This document shows, in pieces, positions 46,041-57,700 of a DNA stretch of 64,000 bases. The notes under the pieces were generated by a model. The model saw only the letters and a list, made by a program, of their open reading frames with translations. It searched no databases and had not been told where the DNA came from. The translations under genes and the position numbers were made by a program. The stretch's first letter is position 1. Every line of letters begins with the position of its first letter. This stretch comes from Aulostomus chinensis (taxonomy: Eukaryota > Chordata > Actinopteri > Syngnathiformes > Aulostomidae). Location: assembly GCA_037954235.1 (NCBI GenBank), contig JBBMOA010000001.1:35048574-35112573 (forward strand), written 5' to 3'.

Positions 46041-47645
46041 TATTTTTATCTCACAAGTGGAAAAATGTAGACTCTTCATGTCATTACATGTCGTTCTCCA
46101 TTGGGTCACTAGGGGGCAGCACCTTCCTGCTCACCAATATGAGCCTTCAGTGTGTCAGGGGGTAGAATTCAGTCACCACCAATGACATCAGAGTCAGAGT
46201 TTAGACATCAAAGACAGACATTAAAGCCTCTCTGATAAAACAAAAATATCCTGCAATATTGTTTTTCCAAAGTGAGACCCTCTTTATTCTCTAGTTTAAT
46301 CTGCTGCAATAATAATGAGCATCTTCGTCAGTCTACTGATGAATGTCAGATATCTTTGATGACCAAACCTGGACGTTTGTCTCAGTTTGACTGGAAGTCT
46401 CATTCATTCATTTCTCCTCCATGATTTCCTGCAATGATTTCCTGGTTCTGCTCCATTCAGGTTCAGAGAGCTGAGATTAAAATCACTCAGGAATAAAAGA
46501 GGAGACACCAACAAGTCAGTATGGAAGAGGAGCAGCTTTTCAAACTGGTCACCCTGGCTGCTGGTCTGGGCCTCCCTTTGCCTCGGTGCTCCTTGAACCA
46601 GTGAAGGTCCTGGTCCAGTCTTCTCCACTGAGTCCTGGTCAACAGGGAGCACTTCCCCACCAGAGAGGTGCAGGGCAAAGGAAAGGAAAACTCCAACCAG
46701 AATGAACGCTGCACTAAAAACTGCCCTCCATTTCTTGAGGGGAACGTTGGGTCTTCCTCAGGCAAACGGCAGTCAGCAGTGGCTCAACATCTGAACTGAG
46801 CCCAGACCTGGTCAGCTGATCATTCACCAGCTCAGCCCCTCCCACTCATGACGAAGACCTTGAAAACCCCAACATCACCTGCTCCACCTCAGTCTGGCAT
46901 GTGTGGATGGAGGGCTGTGATGTCAGCGGCGATGACATCACTGACACAAACACACTGATCTCTGACTGGTTTGGTCTGAGTGGGATTCAGTGACATCACA
47001 CAACCTGCACCAGATGAAGGGGCGGGGCATCCAGGAGCTGTGACATCACTGGTGACTCTTGTTGGGCCGCCTTCTTGGCCAAAGTGGAGGAGAACAGGAC
47101 CCAAATACAGACGGGGGAGAGGAGCGTTCAACAAAAGGAGGCTTGAATGATGAAAAGACAAAGAACAACAAAGGAACTCAAAGCACCAACAGAGGAGAAA
47201 AGACAAAGTAGCAAACAAAAGCCAAACTTCCACTGGAAACTTGGAGGAGCTGGAACAGGAGGGGGAGAACATGAGGCTGAGAACCCTGGAGAATGAGAGG
47301 TGGACAAATCCACCAGCGCAGCATCAGGAGAGCAAAGAAACCAGAAGGAGCTTTGAGGAGCTGCTGACATGCAGCCAGGGAGCGTCTGCCTGAGATGGGA
47401 GGAGCTGCTCATCCACCCAGATGGAGAAGCAGCCATCTTGCTCTTCTGACGCCGACCGGCAGAAGGAACAGAGGAGGTGAGGGGCCTCACGTTGTCATGG
47501 CAACATGGAAACATTCCACTCTGTCAGCGGTGCCTCCATCAGACGCACTTTGTCTTTGTGAAGATCAAAGTGAAAGGAAATAATAAAATAAAACAATGAA
47601 GGCTGCATGAACTGAGTGACACACTTGAGGATGACATCAGCGAAA
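46031..47645. repeat. Duplicated block, copy 2, right part
   Basis: Matches 10789-11985 closely. It contains the CTCF-like site at 46106-46121 and the RFX-like palindrome at 47491-47504. About 419 bp (47013-47431) are absent from copy 1. Homology ends at 47645, where copy 1 turns into the satellite and this copy continues with GTGTGATGTCACACTGC. The minus-strand frames here (for example 46404-46765) also occur in copy 1 but match no family I know. Confidence 0.85.
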
Positions 47646-47785
47646 TGTGTGATGTCACACTGCAGAGTCGTGAGGTCACCACCAGAGAACAAATGAGTGA
47701 TGAGATGCTGATTATTGACTCTCTACTTTAAATGATCTCACTCTCTTCCAGCTTGAAGAAGTTTGAGGATGAATGAAGTCAAGAA

Positions 47786-47862
47786 CTGGAAAAATGGAGA
47801 ACGTTCATGTCATTACATGTTGTTCTCCACTGGGTCACTAGGGGGCAGCACCTACCTGCAAC
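47786..47862. repeat. Third partial copy of the block, left piece
   Basis: Matches about 10813-10888 (TTCATGTCATTACATG, then the GGGTCACTAGGGGGCAGC site). Homology breaks after CACCTACCTGCA. Confidence 0.75.
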
Positions 47863-48508
47863 TCCTGGGAGCCCTCAGTCTCACCTCATTTTCAGGCTCC
47901 AACTAAAATGAAGCTTCAACTCTTCTGAATCCTCTCCACCTGTCAGATCTGTTTGAAACTTCCAGGTTTGATCAACATCCCAGTCTGAACACATCTACAG
48001 GTCAGCAGTGACCACAGCGCCACCTACTGGCAGCAGGAAATGACAGATTTGACACTGAGATGTCCTCATGTAGCCTGTTCATGGTGTCCTGCTCAGATGT
48101 GGTCAGACCCACCCTGAGAGTTTGGGGAGAACCCTTGAAGCCTGGGACTTCAGGTCCAACGCTGAGACCACGGCGTGATGGAGAGTTCTGATGATTCATC
48201 AGCACAATCAGACTCTGAGAACTCCTCCCTCCCTGGTTGATCTGAGTCAAAGTTCCCATGTCTGATCAACTTCCTGTCCTGATGACATCACTACTGCAGG
48301 TGAACAGTTAGCATTGCTCTGTTTGATGGAGCTGCGTTCAGGGAATGAGGAAGTTTCCCTTTGTGTCACTGCTTCTCTACTAATCTGATCTTTGATCAGT
48401 TCACCAAGAAGAGTCTGGGGTCAGGGGCTTGATGAGTAGAGCTGTCAGGAGGAGGCTGCTCTGATTGGTTCCTGACACTGAAACAAGACCTTCATGTATT
48501 TATGATGA
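47863..48508. other. Insert between the two pieces of the third copy, no gene recognised
   Basis: About 646 bp that split the third block copy. It contains a strong CTCF-type site on the minus strand (48016-48030). No coding region was recognised. Confidence 0.5.
48016..48030 (-). promoter_or_regulatory. CTCF-type binding site
   Basis: The minus strand reads CCAGTAGGTGGCGCT, which matches the vertebrate CTCF core as I know it at every position. It faces the plus-strand CTCF-like site at 47835-47850, a convergent pair about 180 bp apart. Binding is an inference from the motif. Confidence 0.6.
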
Positions 48509-48593
48509 CATCACCAATAGGAGCCTTCAGTCTGTCAGGGGGTAGAATTCAGTCAGCACCAATGACATCAGAGTCAGAGTTCAGACATCAAAG
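48509..48593. repeat. Third partial copy of the block, right piece
   Basis: Matches about 10889-10972 (GAGCCTTCAGTCTGTCAGGG, then CCAATGACATCAGAGTCAG). Confidence 0.75.
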
Positions 48594-48903
48594 TATATTG
48601 GAAAATATACTGCAGTATAATAAATATGAGATTTCCATGTATGGGAACCTCACTCTCAAAAGTAAAAAGTATTCTTTGTGCTGGTCCAGGCCAAGATGGT
48701 GGTGTATGTGAGCTGAAGGAGGAGGGTGGGTTCTGTTCCTGTGTGTGGAACTCATCAGATCCAGGATCCAGGATCCAGCTGGACTTCAGCTTTCATCAAA
48801 TATCAGGAGATTTGGACTCATTTAGAAATGTGTGGTGCCACCAGAGAGTCCTGAGTCCTGTGGAAGACGACAAGCTGTTGTTGGTGAACCTGCTGAAGAT
48901 AAA

Positions 48904-48961
<58 letters not shown>

Positions 48962-49814
48962 ATATGTTCATGTCTGTGTAGGTCCATGTGTGTATCGTTC
49001 AGCATGAGTGTCTATAAACTGATCTTTTGATTGAAAGGAAGGGTGATTTTGTTGAGAATGTGATCATTCAAAGTACACAGTGAAATGCTTTAATATATAA
49101 GAGCAGCAAATAAAATGGATTTTAAAAAATTAAAAATCTCTCTCTCTCTCACACCATTGGTCAAGGCAGACACAAAGATCATGAGAATCTGGATCTTGTG
49201 TTTGGCTTCAGTGAAACCAAACCAGATGAACCAACAGGTGTTCATTCTGGTGGTTTTTCAAACTTTCCAAAGCTGCTTTTATTTTGTCTGTTGAAACTTA
49301 GGAACGGTGAGTTCTCTCTTCTTCTTATCTTTAGTTCTGAAACCGTATGTTGTTACGGTCCAGCAGCGATGCCTCTCGGTTGCTATGGTTACTGAGCTCA
49401 GAGAGAAATGAGAGACCGAAGACGAGTTTCCTCCAAAAGTCTCCTCAGCAGAGTCGTGTGAGGACGAGCAGCAGAAGTCTCAGCCTCCTGTCCCCTTTTA
49501 GAGCTGATCAGTCTCTCTCTGCAGGGTCCAGTCGTCCCTCCCTGCTGCTGCTGCTGGTTTTTCTTGAAGTTCATTGAAAATCCAAGCAGAAGCAAAGTTG
49601 ATGTGAGTGACATCATCAGAGAGAAGCTGCTAATCTGATGAAGGACCACAATCAGGATGAAGAATTGGGGATGAAGATCACAACGTCATCAGCAGAAAAT
49701 CTGAATCCTAGTTCTTCTAGTTCTAGTTCTTCTCATCAAGCCTGTGTGTGTGTGTGTGTCAGCAGCTCCCAGCTGCAGCAGTCAGTTCAGTTTCACTTCA
49801 GTGTGACTGAGGGA
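48594..49814. other. Unassigned sequence with GT and CT repeats
   Basis: A (GT)n run lies at 48905-48959 and a short (CT)n near 49138. An RFX-like site GTTGCTATGGTTAC occurs at 49379-49392. No gene was recognised. CA/TG repeats at 49743-49760 flank the V-segment RSS. Confidence 0.45.
48905..48959. repeat. (GT)n microsatellite
   Basis: Pure GT run of about 55 bp. Confidence 0.95.
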
Positions 49815-49842
49815 GGTTTTTGTACGATGGTTTTTCACAGTG
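49815..49842 (-). promoter_or_regulatory. 12-bp-spacer recombination signal sequence of the V segment
   Basis: On the minus strand: heptamer CACTGTG (49842-49836), 12-bp spacer and nonamer ACAAAAACC (49823-49815). The heptamer keeps the critical CAC and differs from CACAGTG at one position; the nonamer keeps the A-rich core. A 12-bp spacer after V is the kappa-type arrangement, targeted by RAG1/RAG2 for joining to a J segment with a 23-bp spacer. No J or constant exon was seen in the window. Confidence 0.85.
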
Positions 49843-50145
49843 TGAACACCCCCTGACTGTTGATGCTGTGAAGACTCTGACAGTGATAAACGGCTGCATC
49901 TTCAGCCTGAACTCCACTGATGGTCAGAGTGAAGCCAGAGTTTGATCCACTGCCTGAAAAACGACCTGGAATCCCTGATGCTCTCGAGGTGGCCCAGTAA
50001 ATGAGAGGTTTAGGAGGTTCTCCTTCTCTCTGCTGGTACCAGGATAAATGGTTCCCACTATAAACATCCTGACTGGTTGAACATGGGAGGGAGACGGAGG
50101 CTCCTGGAGCAGATCTCACTGCTGCAGGCTGAGTCATGGTGACCT
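49843..50145 (-). CDS. Immunoglobulin light-chain variable (V) segment, kappa-like
   Basis: The 303-bp V exon has an open frame beginning (E)VTMTQPAAVRSAPGASVS. It has the first conserved cysteine in SLPCSTS, the tryptophan in LSWYQQ, a PLIYWATSRAS segment (FR2 and CDR2), GIPGRFSGSGS, TLTISGVQAEDAAVYHC with the second cysteine, and a CDR3 start QSLHS. These are the canonical residues of a V-set domain. The exon runs directly into the RSS. A splice acceptor (CACAACAG) lies just upstream, in phase for a leader exon. I found no leader exon in the next few hundred bases, where AT-rich, repeat-like sequence begins at once. The V exon itself could rearrange but may not be expressed as a secreted chain. 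Confidence 0.88.
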
Positions 50146-50555
50146 CTGTTGTGCGCTGAAGAGCGAATTGGTCAAAAATAATGATACTTGATAATTATGA
50201 ATATAATTATCAATTAATAAATAAATTAATAATTAATATTAATATTAATTATTCGGGGCACCACCCTGATGAGTTCAGGGAAACTAACATACGACCAAAC
50301 TTGTAACAGTTACCAGTCTCTAACAGAGTTTATCTACTAACAGTCAATATTCTGTCACATTAACGACCAAGGGACAGCTCTGATGTTGGAGGATGAGATC
50401 AAAGCACTGCTATTGCTGAGACACGTGACCACAAGTTGGTACACAAAAGACACTACGACTCCTCTCTTATAATAAAAATATATTTATTAACAGTGCATCC
50501 ATCAATCAGCAACACGTTGGTATAACGGTTATCTAACCAAAAGAAACAAGTGATA

Positions 50556-50598
<43 letters not shown>

Positions 50599-50768
50599 CA
50601 TGTGTGTGAGGGAGTAAGGAAGGGGAGGGGGGGGGTCTGGTTGCCTAGCAACCACGTCGCGTCACAGCGAGGCTAACAGCTAGGCTAGTTAGCTGAGGCC
50701 AGCTACCCGCTAGTTAGCACCGTGCAGGTAGAACTTATGGAATGTTAATAACTCAGCGTAGCGCTTAG

Positions 50769-50815
<47 letters not shown>

Positions 50816-51720
50816 AAAGGTAAACCCAAAAACGTGTTAACACACTTGTGCAGTATTAATAACCGGTAACACCTTCTTGAGAGGTCACAGTTATTAATAA
50901 CTAACATCAATAAATAATATATAATTCTATGTAATTTCTGCTAATTACAGGACTTCGTCTCATTAACAGAGCATTCACAGACATCATACAACACACTGAG
51001 CTATTTCTCTGCCCAGAAAATGCCTCGTTAAGGGAATCCTTACTTGACCCGGTGGAGCGGTAAGGGATTCGATTTCCATGTTCCGGAGCGCGGTTCAGCT
51101 CGACTCGGAGGGCAGCAGAGCGGCGGCGGGGCAGCCTGCAGGGTCAGCTGGAGTTACTGGTGGGAAGGATGAAGAAGCTGGGATGAGCTTTCTTTCACCA
51201 GGGACCAGTTCACGTGGATTGCGTGGCTCGACGGTGGCTTCTCTGGACGCTGTGACAGGAGGGAGAGAGGTGTCCTTGTGGAGTCTCTGTCATCACTGCA
51301 CTGCCCACTTGAGGTCCAAGTGGAGAACCGGAGAGGTTGAAGACCACTGGAGAGGTTGAACCTTCTGAAGACGCTGAAAACCACCAAAGAGAAGAAAACC
51401 ACAGAAGAGAAAGAATCTTCTCCGCACTGAATTTTTTATGTGTGAGACAGATGATGTCACTTCCCGTGGGATGGTACTGGCTCTCAGCCAATAGCATTTT
51501 GACAGGCAACTTCCGGTCAGACTGACTCACAGGTTCTTGGAGGGTGGGGGCCGTGGCCAGAATCATCACCCCTTTTTACAACCCTTTGTTCAAGAACATG
51601 TGGCCATTTGAATTCAGGCTTTGAAAAGGGGTGTTAGGCCTCACAGGCCGAAAGCCTTTCTTCAGCTGGACTAACTGCCACATCTCTGAATTAATCTCTT
51701 GGTCTGGTTGAGTTGGGAAA
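50146..51720. other. Repeat-like sequence between the V segment and array B, family not identified
   Basis: It begins with TGTGCGCTGAAGAGCGAATT and an AT-rich run (50165-50255). It holds (TG)n at 50559-50595, (GA)n at 50770-50812, an RFX-type palindrome GTTGCCTAGCAAC at 50640-50652 and a GC-rich segment at 51060-51180. It has the look of a transposable element or LTR-like insertion, but I found no paired repeats, tRNA primer site or coding domain to prove it. The plus-strand frame at 51078-51359 is not recognised. Confidence 0.35.
50770..50812. repeat. (GA)n microsatellite
   Basis: GA run interrupted once by AAAG. Confidence 0.9.
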
Positions 51721-54700
51721 AGAGTTGCTTAAAACCTCAAAATGATGCTACAGTGATACAGTGAGAGTTGCTACGAACCTAAAAATGATGCAGACAGTAA
51801 TGTAGTGAGAGTTTCTACTAACCTCAAAATGATGGTCCACAGCAGCCCAGCCTGGAGGGAATTCAGCTGGAAGTTAAGAGTAAGATATTTTAAAACTCCT
51901 TTGATAATAGCTAGTTACGACAGCAACTGTTCCCCCCTGTGCTGGAGAGGTTGTGGCATAACAGGGGACTTTTCCCACATCTTCTGGGACTGTCCTAAAT
52001 TGGTAAAATTCTGGGAAGAGGTGAAACGACAAATAAGTGAGATTTTAAAAATAAATAGACCATTTGAACCACAGCAACTGACTTTGGGTACAGCATCAAT
52101 AATTGATTTAGGGAAAAAACAGGTGTTTTTGCAAAGGGTTCTTCTGTTAATTGCACATAAAATGATCACAGTAAATTGGCTCAAACACCACCCACCCACC
52201 CTGGACCAGTGGTACCAAAGGCTTAAGGATGTAAACTGCATGGAACGCATAACAGCAACCCTACGACTTCAGACTGACTTATATCTTGAAAAATGGGCAC
52301 CCGTTATAATGTATTTGGAGAGATGAGAATATTGTCTCTATTTAACTGGGCTGGATGGTATTTTTATTCCTTGTTTTATTTTATGTTATTTTATTTTATT
52401 TTTCTCCCTCTTACTATTGTGGACATAATTAGACCTGCAAAGAATATTGTGTATTGAGTACCTTGTCATAGGGTTTTGGAATGATGTGTGTGACTCTGTC
52501 AAGAAACCTGTTCTAATAAATGTTCCAAAAAAAAAAAAATGATGGTCCATTGATGTAGTAAGAGTTGCTACTAACCTAAGAAATGATGCTAAAGTGATGT
52601 AATGATAGTTGCTAATAACCTAAGAAATGATGCTACAGTGATGTCGTGAGAGTTGCTACTCACCTCAAAATGATGCTAAAGTGATGTAATGAGAGTTGCA
52701 AAAAACCCAAGAAATTATGCTAAAGTGATGTAATGAGAGTTGCTACTAACCTAGGAAATGGTGCTACAGTGATGTGGTGAGAGTTGCAACGAACCTAAGA
52801 AATGATGCTAAAGTGATGTAATGATAGTTGCTTCTAACCAAGGAAATGGTGCTACAGTGATGTAGTGAGAGTTGCTACTAATCTCAAAATGATGCTACAG
52901 TGATGTGGTGAGAGTTGCTACTAATCTCAAAATGATGCTACAGTGATGTGGTGAGAGTTGCTACTAACCTCAAAATGATGCTGACAGTGACGTAATGACA
53001 GTTGCAACAAACCTAATAAATGATGCTACAGTGATGTAATGAGAGTTGCTACAAACCTAATAAATTATGCGAAAGTGATGTAATGAGAGTTGGTACTAAC
53101 CTAAGAAATGATGCTGACAGTAATGTGGTGAGTTGCTTAAAACCTCAAAATGATGCGATAGTGATGTAGTGAGAGCTGCGACTAACCTCAAAATGGTGCT
53201 CCAGTGATGTAGTGAGAGTTGCTTAAAACCTCAAAATGATGCGACAGTGATGTAGTGAGAGCTGCGACTAACCTCAAAATGGTGCTACAGTGATGTAGTG
53301 GTAGTTGCTACTATCCTCAAAATGAGGTGGCAGTGATGTAGTGAGAGTTGATACGAATCTCAAAATGATGCTTACAGTGATGTGGTGAGAGTTGCTATGA
53401 TGCTCAAAATGATGCTACAGTGATGTATTGACAGTTGCAAAAAACCTAATAAATGATGCTAAAGTGATGTAATGAGAGTTGCTTCTAACCTAAGAAATGA
53501 TGCTACAGTGATATAGTGAGAGTTGATACGAATCTCAAAATGATGCTACACTGATGTGGTGAGAGTTGCTATGATGCTCAAAATGATGCTGACAGTAATC
53601 TAGTGAGAGTTGCTTAAAAACTAAAATTGATGCTACAGTGATGTAATGAGAGTTGCTAAAAACCTAATAAATTATGCGAAAGTAATGTAATGAGAGTTGG
53701 TACTAACCTAAGAAATGATGCTAAAGTGATATAGGGAGAGTTGCTATGATGCTCAAAATGATGCTACCCTGATGTGGTGAGAGTTGCTATGATGCTCAAA
53801 ATGATGCTGACAGTAATGTGGTGAGAGTTGCTACTCACCTAAGAAATGATGCGAAAGTGATGTCGTGAGAGTTGCAACAAACCGCAAAATGATGCTACAG
53901 TGATGTAATGAGGGTTGTTATTTACCTAAGAAATGATGCTACAGTGATGTGGTGAGAGTTGCTACGAATCAGAAAATGATGCTAAAGTGATGTAATGAGA
54001 TTTGCTACAAACCTAAGAAATGATGCTACAGTAATGTCGTGAGAGTTGCGACTATCCTCAAAATGATGCGACAATGATGTATTGAGAGTTGCTACGATCC
54101 TCAAAATGATGCAACAATGATGTGGTGAGAGTTGCTACTAACCTAAGAAATTGTACTGACAGTGTTGTGGTGAGAGTTGATACTAATTTCAAATTCATGC
54201 TAAAGTGGTGTAGTGAGAGTTGCTACGAACCGCAAAATGATGCTCCAGTAATGTCGTGAGAGTTGCGACTATCCTCAAAATGATGCGACAGTGATGTAAT
54301 GAGAGTTGCTACAAATGTCCAAATGATGCTAAAGTGATGTAATGACAGTGGCAAAAAATCCTAAGAAATGATGCTACAGTGATGTAATGAGAGTTGCTAC
54401 AAATGTCCAAATGATGCTAGAGTGATGTGGTGAGAGTTGATAGTAATTTCAAAATCATGCTAAAGTGATGTAATGAGAGTTGCTACTTACCTATGAAATG
54501 ATGAGACAGTGATGTGGTGAGAGTTGCTACGAACCTCAAAATGATGCTACAGTGATGTGATGAGAGTTCCTACGAATCTCAAAATGATGCTACAGTAATG
54601 TCGCGAGAGTTACGACTATCCTCAAAATGATGCGACAGTGATGTAGTGAGAGTTGCTACGGTCCTCAAAATGAGGTGGCAATGATGTAGTGAGAGTTGAT

Positions 54701-57700
54701 ACAAATCTCAAAATGATGCTACAGTGAAGTGGTGAGAGTTGACACTAATTTCAAAATAATGCTAAAGTGTAAAGACAGTAATGTCGTGAGAGTTGCTACG
54801 AACCGCAAAATGATGCGACAGTGATGTAATGAGAGTTGCTACTTACGTAAGAATTGATGCTACAGTGATGTGGTGAGAGTTGCTACTTACCTAAGAAATG
54901 ATGCTACAGTGATGTGGTGAGAGTTGCCACGAACCTCAAAATGATGCTCCAGTGATGTAATGAGAGTTGCTACAAACCTAAGAAATGATGCTACAGTTAT
55001 GTAATTAGAGTTGCTACTTACCTAAGAAATCATGCTACAGTGATGTGGTGAGAGTTGCTACTAACCTAAGAAATGATGCTCCAGTGATGTCATGAGAGTT
55101 GCTACAAACCTAAGAAATCATGCTACAGTGATGTAATGAGAGTTGCTACGAACCTCAAAATGATGCTCCAGTGATGTAATGAGAGTTGCTACAAACCTAA
55201 GAAATGGTGCTACAGTTATGTAATTAGAGTTGCTACTTACCTAAGAAATAATGCTACAGTGATGTGGTGAGAGTTGCTACGAACCTCAAAATGATGCTAC
55301 AGTGATGTAGTGAGATTTGCAACGATTCTCAAAATGATGCTACAGTGATGTAGTGAGAGTTGATACTAATCTCAAAATGATGCTGACAGTGATGTGGTGA
55401 GAGTTGATAGTAATTTCAAAATCACGCTAACGTGATGTAATGAGAGTTGCTACTTACCTAAGAAATGATGCTACAGTGATGTAGTGAGATTTGCAACGAT
55501 TCTCAAAATGATGCTACACTGATGTAGTGAGAGTTGATACTAATCTCAAAATGATGCTGACAGTGATGTGGTGAGAGTTGATAGTAATTTCAAAATCACG
55601 CTAAAGTGATGTAATGAGAGTTGCTACTTACCTAAGAAATGATGCTACAGTGATGTGGTGAGAGTTGCGACTATCCTCAAAATGATGCGACAGTGATGTC
55701 GTGAGAGTTGCTACGATCCTCAAAATGAGATGGCAGTTATGTAGTGAGAGTTGATACTAATCTCAAAATGATGCTGGAGTGATGTAATGAGATTTGCTAC
55801 AAACCTAAGAAGTGATGCCACAGTGATGTGGTGAGAGTTGCTACGATCCTCAAAATGATGCTACAGTGATGTAATGAGAGTTGCAACGAATCACAAAATG
55901 ATGCTAGAGTGATGTAATGAGATTTGCTACTAACCTAAGAAATGATGCTACAGTGATGTGGTGAGAGTTGCTACGAACCTCAAAATTATGCTACAGTGAT
56001 GTGATGAGAGTTCCTACGAATCTCAAAATGATGTTACAGTAATGTCGCGAGAGTTACGACTATCCTCAAAATGATGCGACAGTGATGTAGTGAGAGTTGC
56101 TTCGGTCCTCAAAATGAGGTGGCAATGATGTAGTGAGAGTTGATACAAATCTCAAAATGATGCGACAGTGAAGTGGTGAGAGTTGACACTAATTTCAAAA
56201 TAATGCTAAAGTGTAAAGACAGTAATGTCGTGAGAGTTGCTACGAACCGCAAAATGATGCGACAGTGATGTAATGAGAGTTGCTACTTACGTAAGAAATG
56301 ATGCTACAGTGATGTGGTGAGAGTTGCTACTTACCTAAGAAATCATGCTACAGTGATGTGGTGAGAGTTGCTACGAACCTCAAAATGATGCTCCAGTGAT
56401 GTAATGAGAGTTGCTACAAACCTAAGAAATGGTGCTACAGTTATGTAATTAGAGTTGCTACTTACCTAAGAAATCATGCTACAGTGATGTGGTGAGAGTT
56501 GCTACGAACCTCAAAATGATGCTCCAGTGATGTAATGAGAGTTGCTACAAACCTAAGAAATGATGCTACAGTTATGTAATTAGAGTTGCTACTTACCTAA
56601 GAAATCATGCTACAGTGATGTGGTGAGAGTTGCTACGAACCTCAAAATGATGCTCCAGTGATGTAATGAGAGTTGCTACAAACCTAAGAAATGGTGCTAC
56701 AGTTATGTCATTAGAGTTGCTACTTACCTAAGAAATCATGCTACAGTGATGTGGTGAGAGTTGCTACGAACCTCAAAATGATACTACAGTGATGTAATGA
56801 GAGTTGCTACTTACCTAAGAAATGATGCTACAGTGATGTAGTGAGATTTGCAACGATTCTCAAAATGATGCTACACTGATGTAGTGAGAGTTGACACTAA
56901 TCTCAAAATGATGCTGACAGTGATGTGGTGAGAGTTGATAGTAATTTCAAAATCACGCTAAAGTGATGTAATGAGAGTTGCTACTTACCTAAGAAATGAT
57001 GCTACAGTGATGTGGTGAGAGTTGCGACTATCCTCAAAATGATGCGACAGTGATGTCGTGAGAGTTGCTACGATCCTCAAAATGAGATGGCAGTTATGTA
57101 GTGAGAGTTGATACTAATCTCAAAATGATGCTGGAGTGATGTAATGAGATTTGCTACAAACCTAAGAAGTGATGCCACAGTGATGTGGTGAGAGTTGCTA
57201 CGATCCTCAAAATGATGCTACAGTGATGTAATGAGAGTTCCTACGAATCTCAAAATGATGCTACAGTAATGTCGCGAGAGTTGCGACTATCCTCAAAATG
57301 ATGCGACAGTGATGTAGTGAGATTTGCAACGATTCTCAAAATGATGCTACAGTGATGTAGTGAGAGTTGATACTAATCTCAAAATGATGCTGACAGTGAT
57401 GTCGGAGAGTTGATAGTAATTTCAAAATCACGCTAAAGTGATGTAATGAGAGTTGCTACTTACCTAAGAAATGATGCTACAGTGATGTGGTGAGAGTTGC
57501 GACTATCCTCAAAATGATGCGACAGTGATGTCGTGAGAGTTGCTACGATCCTCAAAATGAGATGGCAGTTATGTAGTGAGAGTTGATACTAATCTCAAAA
57601 TGATGCTGGAGTGATGTAATGAGATTTGCTACAAACCTAAGAAGTGATGCCACAGTGGTGTGGTGAGAGTTGCTACGATCCTCAAAATGATGCTACAGTG

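Noticed and set aside
50146..51720. LTR retrotransposon next to the V segment
   Set aside because: No matching second LTR, primer-binding site or coding domain could be found, so only a repeat-like stretch is reported.
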